NCBI GenBank assembly: GCA_011009095.1
Contig: VTPC01091041.1
Span: 1 to 64,000 of the forward strand
Origin: Ignelater luminosus
Taxonomy: Eukaryota; Arthropoda; Insecta; Coleoptera; Elateridae
Reading direction: 5' to 3'
DNA length: 64,000 nt
Shown: positions 14,301 to 27,000 of the stretch, one piece after another
How positions within the stretch are numbered: position 1 is the first letter of the stretch
Layout of the letters: each line of letters starts with the position of its first letter
Translations under genes and position numbers: made by a program
The notes under the pieces: model-generated
What the model was told of the DNA's origin: nothing
Seen by the model: only the letters and a program-made list of their open reading frames with translations
The model's database searches: none

Positions 14301-16758
14301 TGTATTATTGATGAACATTCGGAATTCACTGACTTTGTTGGATTCTTCGAATTAGTTTAGATTCTTTAAATTCTAGTCGCTTCTGTAGTATTTTTTGCGA
14401 TTTCTTTTTTTCCTTAATTGCTTTCTTTATTCTGCTATTATTTAAGATCTAAATTTTCAAGCTTCGTGTCATTTGATTCAAGTTAAAACCGCAATTTCCC
14501 ATGGTAATTATTTTTTCTTAAAGGTTTCTACTGAACTCCGTAGACTTATATCCTGAACTTCGCAAAAAGATACATGGCCCTAAACAAAACGGTCAGGGTA
14601 TTTATTATTCCTTCGTTGATGGAAGGCCGTTTTCTAGGAACTTGAAGGTATATAAAAAAGGGTCCTTTCCAAGGACAATTCAGACAGAATTTATGCATGA
14701 ACGATGTTTTTATGGATAAAGAGGTCTTATTATCTGTATACTCCACTATACTATACGTATGCACTTTGCTCAGACGCTGAAATCTAGAGAAGTCTGAAGA
14801 AAAATCTTCAGTCGGATTTTTTTAGAGGTTTGGTCTTTTTCTGTATAAAGTAACTGGGCTATCTTAGAAAAGATCTGCAAGTTACATCGATGTTTGTAAA
14901 TCAATATATTGATGTCCTGACTTTACCAATAAGTATGCAAATTAAAAACCATCTACAACTTATATTTAGTTGATTGTAGATCTTCTTCATTTAATTTCTA
15001 TGTTCTGATATTCTTACAATTTAAACTTGATACGATGATGTATTATTTTTGCCTCGTTCTTTTGGTTTATTTTATTGATAACTCATTACTATGTAATAAA
15101 CTATTACTAGGAATCCTTTTCCTGGATTCTTCTCTGGTATGTCACTTTGTGGAGATAAAACCAGTGCTATGAATAATTTATTGTTCTGTGGTGTTTCTTG
15201 GGTTGTTCTGTAACACTAAATTGACTTATGGTTTTGTTTTCTGATTCTGGTCACGTCGTGTGAGTCTGTTATTTGCGAATAATTTTCGCATCATTTATTG
15301 GATTAATTACTATATGTACGTTGTTTACAAATTTTTTGAAAACTGTGTTGTACGAGTTGATCTTTTAGATCGGACGGATACAATTCTGATTCTGGCGTAT
15401 CTTGTTTTGGACTTACTATTTATCATTTCTTTTATAGCATCTGGTTACAAATATGAGCTGGAAGACCTGAAATTTTATAATCCATCTGAATTGTTTCCAA
15501 TCTTGACCAAAATTTTTCTTCTTGGCTTAAGGGTAGAGTACCTCAAGAAGGGACCACAGAAAATGTTAAGTTATGTACTTAGTTAGAATTAGAAATACAA
15601 ACCTAGAGATCATTTTGGTTACTGAGAGTTATGTTTCAAACTGGCTTTATTGGTGTGCCTTTAGAGATTGTTATAGAGCGATGTCCCCTTCAGCCTAGTT
15701 TACAAATGCATAACGGAGCCCCCAGGGGCTAAATTGGCTCGTATAACAACAAAACACGTTCGTATATTTTACAGCTTGACTGTTAAAACTTAATTATTTT
15801 ATTGCTTTGGTTAGATCTCTGCTTTAAAATTACTTTCTAGTGATAGATTTCAGCTTCTGGAGGCCCAGCAGTGCTCAAGATGGTATTAATTCTTTTGGTT
15901 CGGTGGTTTGAAGCGGCAATTTGTGCTTCAAAGGCGACGATGCTCTTACTGGTCAGTTGGCATTCCCATATTAATAATTTGCAATAGAATATTATATGAA
16001 AACACCAACATGATAATAAAATAATAATGAAGAAGTCGTTGGAGAAAGCCGTGATAATGATGATCTTTGTTTCTTTTAGGTAAAGAATCTTGATGGGCTA
16101 CTTGGTTATAAGATGATGGTTGAGCAACCTTGATGGAAGATCAACTTCCTTTACGAGTTACATTTAGTGGTTTAAATGTTTTGAATCGTTTGCTATAACC
16201 TTATTCTTGATTTTTAGATTTCACCTTATTGATTTTGTCTTGGTTATCACTGATTTTAAGTTTTGTTTCGTATTTGATATTTGTTGATGGAGGGTCATAT
16301 CACGTAGTGCGTTATATCCAGTTCTTATTGTGTCTTTTTTTTTCAAATATTTATCTTGGTCATCTACTTAGTTCATTTTATATGAATTAAATACAATTAG
16401 TCCATGTTTCAAAAATAGTCCGAGTGTTACATGTTCATGGTCTAGAAAAAACTTTATGTTACTTCCAACTTCTAAGCAGGGGTGAAATGGAGTGCATTTG
16501 CTACGGATACCATGGCTTATCTTAAGGCCGAGAATCCTAAAAATAAAGCATACTCTGAACACTATATTCTAAAACTGCAGCAGTAATACTACAAAAAGGA
16601 ATATACTAATTAATTACCTACAAAGTTAGAAGATCATCTTCGCTGCAACGAGATCTTTTTGAAACTGACTTCTATGGGAGTCACATCCAACTATATAGGG
16701 CGAAATCGCATGTATTAACAAAACTAATGGAAAACGCTTAGAATTTTGTTCACATTAT

Positions 16759-16778
16759 TTATTATTATTATTATTATT
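16759..16778. repeat. (ATT)n microsatellite
   Basis: A short run of about six to seven ATT/TTA trinucleotides is directly visible. It is a simple repeat with no evident function. Confidence 0.8.
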
Positions 16779-19319
16779 GTTTTCTTGATCGTATGCTATA
16801 TTTTGATATTTGTAACCACAGATATTTTGGAGTTATGATTAATTTGAATCTTTAAACTATTCTTTGATACAACTCAGATTTCTAGTCTAGTACAGGGTAG
16901 GCCCATGGAAGTAATCACTAATCAGTATCTTTTCTTTTAAAAAGTGTTAGAGATCTGGTTATTTGTTTGTTTTCATAAAAAAGGGAATTTTAGTGTAGTC
17001 TGCACAAGTATAGCTTTATTCGGAATTATTAAAACAAAGAAACAATGTTCATGTATAGTATAAGACCTGAAATCCAATGTGAGCTTGATGTGTAAGAAAG
17101 ATTCTGAAATCTATCTCAAGCATGATGATATTCAAAACGTTATTTCTAGCATAAAAACTCTCTACATCCTTAAGGTAATAAGGTAATAAAACTGAATGGA
17201 AAGGTTTCTTAAAATACGATAGTAATGTTGAGAAAAAGCAATTCCAACTTCATTTCCAACCCTTCACGGTGTAACGCTTAACTTGAATAAAAATCAGAAG
17301 AGTAAGGTAGAAAAAGAAATCAAGAGTTTAAATTACAATTTCGTTTTTATCCAACGAAAACTATAAATAAAAAGAAAAGTGAAACTTCAACCGGGACTTC
17401 GTGTTCTAACAAATGACCGTTCAACTTGACAAATTAATTAGATTTATTATAAACATTTTAATGTCTAGATTTGCATACGTGTTAGAAACAAACTTGGTTT
17501 GTTAATAATAAATAAATCAACCAAGCTTTATTTTAGATTTAACCATTTTTTTGTGGAATCAGAAAAATTTTGAAGAAATTGGGAAAAAGGATCATATTTT
17601 ATAATTCATAAGACGGTGGATTTAGGACTTTTACTGCACGAGATATATTTGGTGGCCCTGAAGGACTAAAGTCTAAAGGGAATTCATTTTATCCTCCTGT
17701 AACTCAACTTACCCTCTGAGTTATGTCTTTCAATCGACAGTTTCTTATAGGGTGGATGTACTGCGTATATTCTATATATAGATATTCTTTAGGAACACAC
17801 ACATACACCCTGCATGGGATTTATCACGTAGACACAATAATTTTCCCCATGAAAAATTACTTTAATAAATTACAAGAGTTAGAGAAAAATCTCCAAAATT
17901 GGAGTTTGCTTGACCGAGGAATTCATGTTAATGTTCTGATTAGGAAGGAAAATCCATTCATTGCATTATACATTACAGGTAATCAGTATTTTCCGCTTAC
18001 CTTTTATAGAGCAACGTTCGAATGAATCTTGAAATTTAACAAAGCAAAATCACTGACTAATACAGAGAGGAATTTCACGTGTAGAAAAAAAACACGCAGC
18101 TAATTATTTGTTAAATTTATTGTCCTTCGATCATCAGATTTATTCAAGCAAATAATTTTAAAATCAAAACTTTTATAATATAAAAACGGGTATAATTTAT
18201 AATTATATAAAAAAAGAAGTAAAGAAGAAGTTTTGAAGATTTAAACCGAAATCGCTCTCATATTTTACTTCTTTCATTTCCTGTTTACAAAATTAATTTT
18301 AGAATTTTGCCTATAAAAATTAATTAAATTTCATAAAAAAAAGGTACATAAAACCCGAAGAGGTTGATGGTACAGAACGACCTTGTCGTCCTTGTCACTA
18401 CCTGTGAACACCCATGCTTAACACCCAATTTACCATAATGTAAATTAGGTCTTTTAGATGCAGATAAAAAGATACTTAAATATTTGCATAGAAAAAGGAT
18501 CACAGATCAGAAGTAACATAATAGTTAGGTTTTTTTTTTGTTCCAGATTATTTCTTGTTTAGATGTAATTTATAATATTATATGACTTTTACACTTTAAA
18601 ATCAATATTGAATATTATACGAGGTATTTTCAAATAGTAGATATAGATTTCACTTTCGTTATTTTTGAGAAGTAAAAAAATCTGAGAAACTTACTTGGGA
18701 AAATGTTTCTCGTTACAGTTTAGAGAATGGTGTTAGAGCACTATTAAAGGAAATTTATTCAGATGGAATTTTAATTTTCATTCAAAGGAAAATGTGTATG
18801 TACTTGGAAACAAACAACGCTTGCTCAGTTTTATACCATTTGGTTTTACCTAACCTCGGTATGATGTATTCCTAGCTACAGAGATGTGCTAAATGTGTTT
18901 TGTTTGCATAAGAGCATAAAGCTTGTTATCTGCTCAAGCAGTTTATGGAATTCTATTTTGCATATAGAACAAACAGTGATGACTTTCACATTTTTAAAAC
19001 GTTGGCTCTTTATCTGTATTTTGCCTTGTGGAGATACAAAGACAGTAAGAAATGATAGCAGAGTTAGAAATCTCTTCTTCCAAGTTTTCTTCATGTTCAA
19101 TATTTTGAAGAAAAAATTATTCAAAAGCTATTATCAGAAATATTTTCTAGAAAAGGGATTTATACTGCCAGTTTGAACACAAACACTTTATTTATGTAGT
19201 AAATGGTAGTGACCATTCTTGCCTAAAGTTACTAAGGGAAGAGATTAGAATCGTTGCTTTCCAGAAAATTCGTACACCCATAGGCTTTAAGGTTGTAGCA
19301 AACTCTGGAGTTTTAGGCC

Positions 19320-20410
19320 GTAAGTCCTTAAGAAACTTTAGCTTTTTTGTTTGTTTTTATGAGCACGTTGGTTTTTCAGTTTCCTACAGCTTCCTCTATC
19401 TTCTGTTCTTGGAGCCCTAAGTAAATAATCTTCTGAAAGCTTCAGAGTTCTAACAAATTTTTGAGTTTCAAATCTCGAGCCTGTACGGATCCACAGATTT
19501 TTGTTTGTTTCTTTGGGCACGATGTACGAGTTTTCTACAGCTTTCCCCGTCTTTTGCCTCTAATGAGACTCTAAGTTCTTACAAAGTCTACAAGTCATTG
19601 CAAGCTTCTAGAAAACCGTTGGGCTTTTGGTCTTGGGTTCATACGAAACTTTTGGATTTTTTTGCGCGCTGGTCCTTGAGGATTTCTTACAAGATTCCGC
19701 TGTTTTCTGTCCTCATGGAGTACTAGCTTTTGATAAAGTTTGTTAATCGTTGCAAGCTTTGAACCTTGGGCCTTTACGAGGCTTTTGTTTGTATCTTGGA
19801 TGTTTCCTATAGCTTCCCCTGTCTTTTTATTCCGTGAAAATCAAAATTTTCACAGAGCCCGTAAGTCATTACACGCTTCCTTTGTTTGTTCTTGTGGGCG
19901 CGTTGGTTTCTGATAGGATCATACAGCTTCCTCTATTTCTACAAAGCCCATACGTTCTTGTAGCTTTTTAGGTACTAGTAAGTTCTTGGATCTTTGTGAA
20001 GATTTAAGTTTTTTGCTTGTTATTTTGGACGCGCTGGATCTTATGAGTTTTATATAGCTTATTCCCCTGTCTTTTGTTCTTGTGAGGCCTTAAGTTCTTA
20101 CAAAGCTGATAAGTTCTTGCAAGTTTATAGGTTGTAGCAAACCTTCAAGATTTGGGCCTTAGATTCTTACACAGCTTTAGATTTCTGCTTGTTATTTCGA
20201 GCATACTAAACTTTAAGAGTTTCGTACAGCTTCTTCGGCTTTTTGTTTGCGTTGCTTGTTCTTGCACAAGACCTTAAAATCTTCCTACAGCTTCCTCTGC
20301 TTTCTATCCTCATGAGGCCCTAAGTCCTTACAAAACTCATAAGTTCTAGCAGTTCCTTGAATTTTTGAGCCTTAGGTTCCTAGGGATTCTTAGAACTTTT
20401 GTTGAGTTCC
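19320..20410. repeat. Degenerate tandem array, irregular period of roughly 110-170 bp
   Basis: A recurring block is visible at least eight times. It has a core resembling TACAGCTTCCTCTGTCTTTT, then a C/T-rich spacer with GTTCTTATGAGGCC, then AAGTTCTTACAAAGC and CATAAGTTCTTGCAAGCTT. Cores start near 19,388, 19,537, 19,692, 19,812, 19,925, 20,055, 20,226 and 20,291. Spacing is uneven, from about 65 to 171 bases, so units have suffered indels or are composite. Copies differ from one another substantially, indicating an old satellite-like or minisatellite array. Open frames of 60 and 73 codons run through it but show no conserved protein. Confidence 0.75.
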
Positions 20411-22902
20411 TGGACGATCTGGACCTTTCCGTAGTGGTAATGCAGCTGGTAAGTACATAAGTATATTCTTGAGCTTCACCTGCAACGAAAATGATAAAGA
20501 TTCTAAAGATATCTCTTTCAGATGTATAAGAACCTTCAACACTACATGAATATTGTTTTTTATCGATAAGGTTTCTATTAGAAACTCAAAAATTTTGTAT
20601 GTTAATGGGAAATCTTAAGAAATGTAAGTAAAGAGACAATTCGCAGCTGAAAATCTTGAGGATATGGCATAGGGTAGTGGAAAAATTCTGTCTTGCCCAA
20701 AATAACATTTTGAGACTTCGCAAAATATTTTTACTTAATTAATAAATTGTATCTCATTTCTTCAAGTAACAGAACAATAGTTCTAAATTCAGAACGAAGA
20801 TGATTGACGATATGCTCAGTATCAGTGTTTCTTTGTTGTTGCCATTGAAGAATTGTCATGATCATTGTCTATACACTAAAGGATTTCAGTTTTATTTAAA
20901 ACTACTTAAAATATTTTCTTTTTGACGTTTTCAATTTATAAGTCTTTTTACACGGGGCCATTGAGTAATAGTTCTCTGCTACTCAATAGCGACGTGTGTG
21001 GTGTCTGCAATGATGCACCAACAAAGAAAGCTTTTTGGATAGCACAATAAGCACAATAAAGCCAATCTTTTCAATCAGTTAAGTTACTAGTATGGTGACT
21101 TTTGGTTCCCAACCATGGCCAAAAAAATGGCATCTACAGTTGGAAATCGATGACGCAAATTCTGTTCAAGGTGGCTGATTTTACCGGCAAAACCAAAACT
21201 TTGCTTCCTAAAATGGATACTCGTATTTAGATTTTTATGGGTTGGCAAAACTTTGAAAATCTCTTATATTAACATTAAATTGTTTACTTCTAGACATATT
21301 TATTTCCTTTCTTAATATTATCAATCTCAATAAACATGAAAACAGAAATTGATCCAATAAAATGTCTCTCGTCCAAAAAACTTTTGCGTCTTGAGTATAA
21401 AAAAAGCGAAGATTAAAATAATGTGACACTGAACGACTATTCAAATAACAACCAAAGCTGTGTTAAACCTATCAAAAGCATTTTTGACCGATTCCTCCTA
21501 TTTCAGATACAATTGCTGTAACGTCATTTTGGCACCACAGTAACTAGCAACACCCTCATGCTTATTACTGCATGATCATTTTTTTCTTTTTAAATATTTT
21601 CTGTTTTTATTTTTTCGAAAACAGATTATTTCAATGCATGAGTTAAATTATTTTACTGACGATGTGCGCTAGGTAAATTCAAGATGAAAACTAAAGCTCT
21701 GAAAGCACCCATCAGTAGAAGTTTTAGAATTTTGTAGAAGCACAACTTCTTCTGTATGTGGGACCAGTGTAAACGACACCCTGTATTATAAACAGAGTGG
21801 TTCATTGTTTTTCGAATAAGTGCTTGTTTTATATGGGTTAGTATAAAAGTTGTGTGAAACAACGTTGAGTAAATAACAACCCGTTGGTATTGCTCGTAAC
21901 GTTCGGTCTTTATAAACATTGTTATAACGCGACGTGCACGTCGATCGAGTTTGAATTATTATTCTCTGGCCAGAACATCGATTAATGCGAGGAATACAAT
22001 GGCCGTTTATGGTTACCCGGTTACCCCGATTTGTGGTAACGGCAACTTTAGGATTGCTCTATACTCGGAAGGAAGGTCTGGCCGGTAATTACCATAAAGA
22101 CGCGACAACTATGACGTGGAGGTCTTAAAACTAACGAATTCCGACCGCGTCCGAATGTGGAATTTCCAAACTTCCAATTGCATTAAGACGTGACAACTCA
22201 ATAATAACACGAACGAGTAGTCAAGATGGAAGCGAATAATTATTAATAGTCTCCGTCTTGAAACTGCCGACCAGAGTATCGAATTTCTAAGGGTGCTCTT
22301 TCGAAGAACAGCTTTGGCAGTGATGCGGATCGTTGGAAATGACACACCCTCGCTTCTGGCGGCATTTGGTTTTCGTTTTGTTAGAAATGCATCCTTTAGC
22401 ATGCAACTTAGCGTTAATTAGGACCATTTTATCATTTTCAAAATTGCAATTTATTAAAATGTAACGCATGACATGGTAATATCTTGAATAGAGCGGATTC
22501 TCGTAACAGAGCGAGTCTTAAAGTCGCTATTAAAATTTTGTTTTTATTTGAAAGAAGTTCATTTCGGCAATGATTTACGTTGAACGAACAGCATTCCAGG
22601 CCTCGTTGTACGAATATAAGCGAAAAATGATATATTGTGGGATAAACTGGGGGCTGTAAATTGCGAATGTACGCGACCCCTCTGACCCTCACACAACCGC
22701 CTTCGTCCCCTATAATTCAAGCTGACAATCGCAAGCAATTTCGCAAACTTCGGTGAGTAAACAAATCATTTCCGCGCGCTCCCAAAATCCACGGCTTTGT
22801 GAATTCAGCAGACAATTTATCGGATTACCGCGTTAAGTTTCATCCAAACAAATATTACACAATACCTTTCATTTCGAGATTATTATAGCAGAAATTGCAC
22901 CG

Positions 22903-22946
22903 GAAAGAGAAAGAAACGGCCGCCTCTCACTTTCTCTCTTCTTTCT
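22903..22946. promoter_or_regulatory. GA/CT-rich imperfect palindrome around CGGCCG
   Basis: A purine tract (GAAAGAGAAAGAAA) is followed by CGGCCG and then a pyrimidine tract (CTTTCTCTCTTCTTTC), giving an imperfect inverted repeat of GAGA-type sequence about 1 kb upstream of the inferred tenectin start site. GAGA-type tracts are bound by GAGA-factor proteins at many insect promoters. Binding here is inference. Confidence 0.35.
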
Positions 22947-23341
22947 TCGAGCTGGTTAAAGAGGCCAAGTTCATCAGCCACCGTTTAATCGAGTTCAAAG
23001 TCGGCGAAAGGCTATGCGCAACGCGTCAATAATTATGAAATGCTGTTCGATAATAGCAAACGACGTGTGGTGCTGTGACCGGACCGCCCACCGTCTAATT
23101 CTTCTGCTTCTGGACAATTGCACACCTTGCCTTTTTTCTTGAACTTCATTTTATTTCCATTACACTATATAAGATTGAAACAAATTACTTATGAGAGCAT
23201 GCTGATTAGATTTTCAAATAAAATTAATATCGAAGCGTAAAAAATGAAATAAGATTATGTAAAAATCAGAGAAAAGACGAAAGCGAAAGCAACAGGGATG
23301 AGTATGGTTCAATAGCCCCAGACACTGCGTAGGGGTAGGTC

Positions 23342-23460
23342 TGGCGCGCGCGCTGCAGCAGGGAGATTATTCCATTAAACGCCGGTCCAGCGTCGAGACG
23401 CTGCGTCGTCTCGCAGTCTATTTATATCTCCCCCACGTTCTCTAGGTAAACATTTAATAA
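23342..23460 (+). promoter_or_regulatory. Second promoter-like block: CG-rich segment, hairpin, TATTTATA
   Basis: A GCGCGCGC run is followed by a perfect 7-bp hairpin (CGAGACG at 23,394-23,400, CGTCTCG at 23,407-23,413, loop CTGCGT), then TATTTATA at 23,419-23,426. A possible splice donor, TAG followed by GTAAAC, lies at about 23,444-23,450. It could be an alternative promoter of the downstream gene or simply a regulatory block. The elements are visible; their function is inferred. Confidence 0.35.
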
Positions 23461-23874
23461 TCGTTAGTTACAGTTTTAATTTGCATATCAATTTTATTCA
23501 CGGGTTCCTTGACTAATCCACCATTGAAATCTCCACTAAATTGATTAACTTTTTCTCTTCTAAATTATCATTATGGATAAATTCTCGAGACTGCTACCTT
23601 TTCTAATGTTTAAGTAAAAAGCAAAAAATTCTATCAGAGAATCTTGTAGTAAATGCAGGAGGTCAGTGTAGTATTGATTTTATTGCTATCACATTAATTG
23701 GAGCGAGTGTCACATTTTCAGACTCAGGGTTGCCACCCCCGTATATAGAACAGTTCAAAAGCAGTCCTAGTGATTTCTTCTCTACCCTCGGGCGAACCAA
23801 TCAGAGTCGACGGTGGCAGCATCGGAGACGCGTTTCCTAAGAGGTCTGCGTGGATGTTCCCCCGCTCCCAGGAG

Positions 23875-23930
23875 TATTTAAACTTAAGGCGCGGAGCTCC
23901 GCATGAGTTCACTTCTGGTCGGTACCTTGT
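23875..23930 (+). promoter_or_regulatory. Putative tenectin core promoter (TATTTAAA plus initiator-like TTCACTT)
   Basis: TATTTAAA occupies 23,875-23,882 and the initiator-like TTCACTT has its A at 23,911, about 36 bases downstream. That is slightly longer than the usual 30-31, so the start site is approximate. A 12-bp palindrome GCGGAGCTCCGC lies between them. The block is in a GC-rich CpG-containing island, unlike the AT-rich flanks, and is followed by an ATG-free leader ending at a strong donor. The position fits the 5' end of the tenectin gene. Confidence 0.45.
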
Positions 23931-24095
23931 CCATCTTGTTCCCACTTTGCCGACCTCTTGGACGGCATTCTTATTCGCGAATCACTAACGTACCTTGCTA
24001 GTGCACACGCGGCGTCAGTGCTAAACACCAAGGACTAAAAAGTGCATCGGCACCACTCAGTGCAAGGGTTTTTCTATTCGCGATAATAAATCAAG
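23911..24095 (+). other. Inferred non-coding first exon (5' UTR) of tenectin
   Basis: The stretch after the TATA/initiator block contains no ATG and ends in AATCAAG followed by the strong donor GTAAGT at 24,096. The coding signal-peptide exon begins directly behind a polypyrimidine/AG acceptor (AG at 30,919-30,920) and keeps eight untranslated bases before its ATG, so an upstream non-coding exon must exist. This is the best candidate in the window. Additional 5' exons cannot be excluded. Confidence 0.45.
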
Positions 24096-27000
24096 GTAAG
24101 TGTAACTTACGTATTTATCAGTGAACTTTCAGTGATAAGTGGATAGTGTTGGTGCATTGAAATCCATTAGTGCAAATATTGGCAAATATGCGTAAAATCG
24201 GGTAGTAATTATTAGAAGGACTTCTACTAACATTTATAGCGGCAAAGAACAAATATTTTTCGAATCGGTTAATAAATTGGTGATTGATACCACAAAATTG
24301 TCGAATCACAAAAATAGTTTTGCAAATTCAAAAAGCGTCACTTGTAGGTGTTATAATAGTCATCATTACGAAAAAACAAGTTTCCAAAGGGAATTTCCGT
24401 CGATAAAAAATTAATTTACATAATAAGATTAACTGGATTTATGCATTACCTATTGGATTGAACGTAGGCACTACTTGTCGCTGCCGCTATAAATAGAATG
24501 CTAATGAAGAATGGACTGGTTGCTTTAGTCGTGGTCTGGTAAAGACAATTCCTAATAGATTAATTCGATTCAATATTATACGACTTGCCCGAGACGGCTA
24601 AAGTAAACTTACCTTTCTTTGCGCACCACCGCTGTTTGCTCATCCACTTTGCATCCCCGTGTTAGTCCCTTAAACGATTCTGGTTCTCACGGAATCTTTC
24701 AGAGATTCCCAGTAATCGAATCGGTTGGCAACAACGTGAAAATTCGCGTCTTGAATATCTTATAAACCGCAGGTACATGCATTGTAATGGAGCTGGTGTA
24801 CTACACCTGCATTTCCATAGAGAGACCCATGAATGTGTATATGTTGTTGTAAGCATTATGAGGTTTTAAGTGTGTTACGAAACATGTTTGTTATTTATGT
24901 CGCGGCTACCTTATCAGTGTCGCCGAAAGCTGCGACGGATCACTAGCAGCAGGTCTGGCTGGATATTTTTATTGGCATACTGAACTGACCTACCACGAAC
25001 TTGCAGACACCCCAGGTCATTTTCTAAAGTTACACACATATATAGATAATACCGCATACACCTAGACCGCAGTCTGTACGCTTGAACTTTTGGTGGATGC
25101 GCCAGACAATGTCTTTTCTCTTGTTTGTTCAAAGTTCGCTTTATAATGCGCAATTTTGCTTTCGTGTATTTGTATTCTATCTTCCCATTCTCAGTCTAAT
25201 TAAAAATTATATAATACTCAATTAAGAAATGTTCTAGTTGTATATTTAATAAATATGTATTAAAAATTAAAATTAAAATATCAGAAAATTTCAGATAATT
25301 TTATTAAAGTCGAGAAAAAAGAAAGGAAAAATGACTTTTTGTTTTAGGAAGGAATTAGTTAATTTGGTTAATGTATAAAATAAATTTGCTTGGATAATAT
25401 GTTAATCAGTTGATAATTGGTACTAAAAACAGTTGAGAAGATTCTTTTAACACATAATATGTAGATTACCTTTTGTTTTAATACGAACATCTGCTGTGAA
25501 AATCCAAATATACAGTTTAATTTTGCTTTTGTAATTTTGTAAGCTAAATAATATTAAGTAAATTTAATTATGTAACTGATGAGTATAATTAATTGCTTTG
25601 TTCTAAATTCGAAGATTTATTTAAATCTGTTTAGAACGGTAAAAAGAAGCAATTATTGTGAAGAAAATAATGATAAAAGTATGTTAATATGGAGTTTTGG
25701 ATTTTTCATGTAAAAATCAAATTTGTGTAAATTGTCTAACTTGGGATCACTCAGCAACGTCGTGTGTTCTATGACATTTGGTTTTTTCTTTAAAACCAAA
25801 AAAAATGCCGATAAAATCAAAATAATATAAAAATTTGTTGATTGAACTTTAAAGCCATTAAAAAGCCAAAAAAAAGATGTTAATAACCTCCTTGAATACC
25901 CATAACACACTTTCTAAAATTAACTCGATAAAATTTTTTGACATCGAAAATATTTCACCTTCCTAACAAAAAGGTTAATTAATTTTTAGCAATTATGATA
26001 TACTAGTCAACCTGATGAAGCGTAAAGGTATCCTCCTGAAGGCAAAAAGGTTTTTGACATCTGCTTAGTCATAAAAATGATAATAATAATAAAATTTGTC
26101 TTTATTCTATTTGCTCCAATAATGTCGTAAATTAATTCCAATAATCTCGTTTTATTAATAATAAATCCCTAGTGTTTGGGTTTTTATTTAGCATCACAAT
26201 TATTAAGAGGAATATTTGTGTTATTCCGCGAAGTTTATATTGTTAATGACACAGTTATTAGGTAATTTATCCAAGGTTGATACATCGTGATTCGCGAGAT
26301 ACGCGCTTGAAACGAGTTCCGATTATTTTCCTTACATCATTCCACTTGTTTTCCTTGGTGATTCATTAACTTTTTGCCACGGTGTCATTGACATTGAACG
26401 TCAATCCAAACACACACAACACAGAAAAGAACCAGGGGAAAGGTTGTGGTCATTATTTACGCAGAATCTGCAGGTTTCCCCCAAGATGCAAATCTCAATA
26501 TAGTTAGTTGCAACCGTCTTAAATTTTATCACAGGTTGTAAGTTGTCGCAAAAACACCGTTGTTCTGATTATGTGCGATAACATTGCAGTGAAAGGTGAT
26601 AAACATTTGCCTTAAAAGCAACGGTAAGACCGGATTCTAAAGAGCCGGAGTATTATGTACGCTGTCCTACCGGATTATTGCGCGTGTGTATAGTATACCG
26701 CAGGATGTTTTAATTTATAGACAATATTCGTCAATTATATGCCTTGTGGAATGTCTTAATTAGAGCCTTGTCTACAATATAAATTGCTCATTGATGATGA
26801 TGTATCATTTTAATTTTAAAATTTCGTAATTATTGCGTGCGATTTTTTTATCTAATCCGGAAACAAGTTTAAAACGTCAACATGTAGTAAGTAGCATCTC
26901 CTTGAAAAGACCTGTCGTTCGTTCGTTCTCATCACGAGAAGACTTGTCTTGTTGAATTTTTTGCTTTTATATTCTTGTTGTACCGAAAAAACTTAACTAA

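Larger units (their letters stand above)
1..19319. other. Gene-poor AT-rich region, no supported gene
   Basis: I see no coding exon series, RNA gene or intact transposon here. All open frames are short (at most about 108 codons), rich in Phe, Ile, Leu, Lys and Asn, and lack any family motif I recognise, as expected by chance in AT-rich DNA. Visible items are a GC-richer pocket at about 8,010-8,300, an (ATT)n microsatellite near 16,759-16,778, and transposon-terminus-like CACCYTGTAT strings near 2,560 and 13,060. The stretch may be intergenic or a long intron of a gene outside the window. Confidence 0.6.
20411..23870. other. Non-coding region upstream of the tenectin promoter
   Basis: No gene is supported. 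The first half is AT-rich. From about 21,930 the sequence becomes GC-richer and CpG-containing, as expected for an upstream regulatory region. Visible elements are a small hairpin with ATTGAGTA/TACTCAAT arms near 20,962-20,989, a transposon-like terminus CACCCTGTAT near 21,778, a GA/CT-rich imperfect palindrome at 22,903-22,946, and a second TATA-containing GC-rich block at 23,342-23,460. Confidence 0.5.

Noticed and set aside
15260..15586. 108-codon + strand ORF with hydrophobic segments
   Set aside because: AT-rich DNA gives Phe/Leu/Ile-rich frames by chance; no recognisable family, splice context or conserved start. Kept only as unproven.
17723..18025. 100-codon + strand ORF
   Set aside because: No family motif; isolated in AT-rich DNA, and its length is not unusual for chance among this many bases.
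22109..22692. Overlapping minus-strand ORFs upstream of the tenectin promoter
   Set aside because: Several overlapping short frames on one strand reflect low stop density in the GC-richer island; none shows a recognisable domain.
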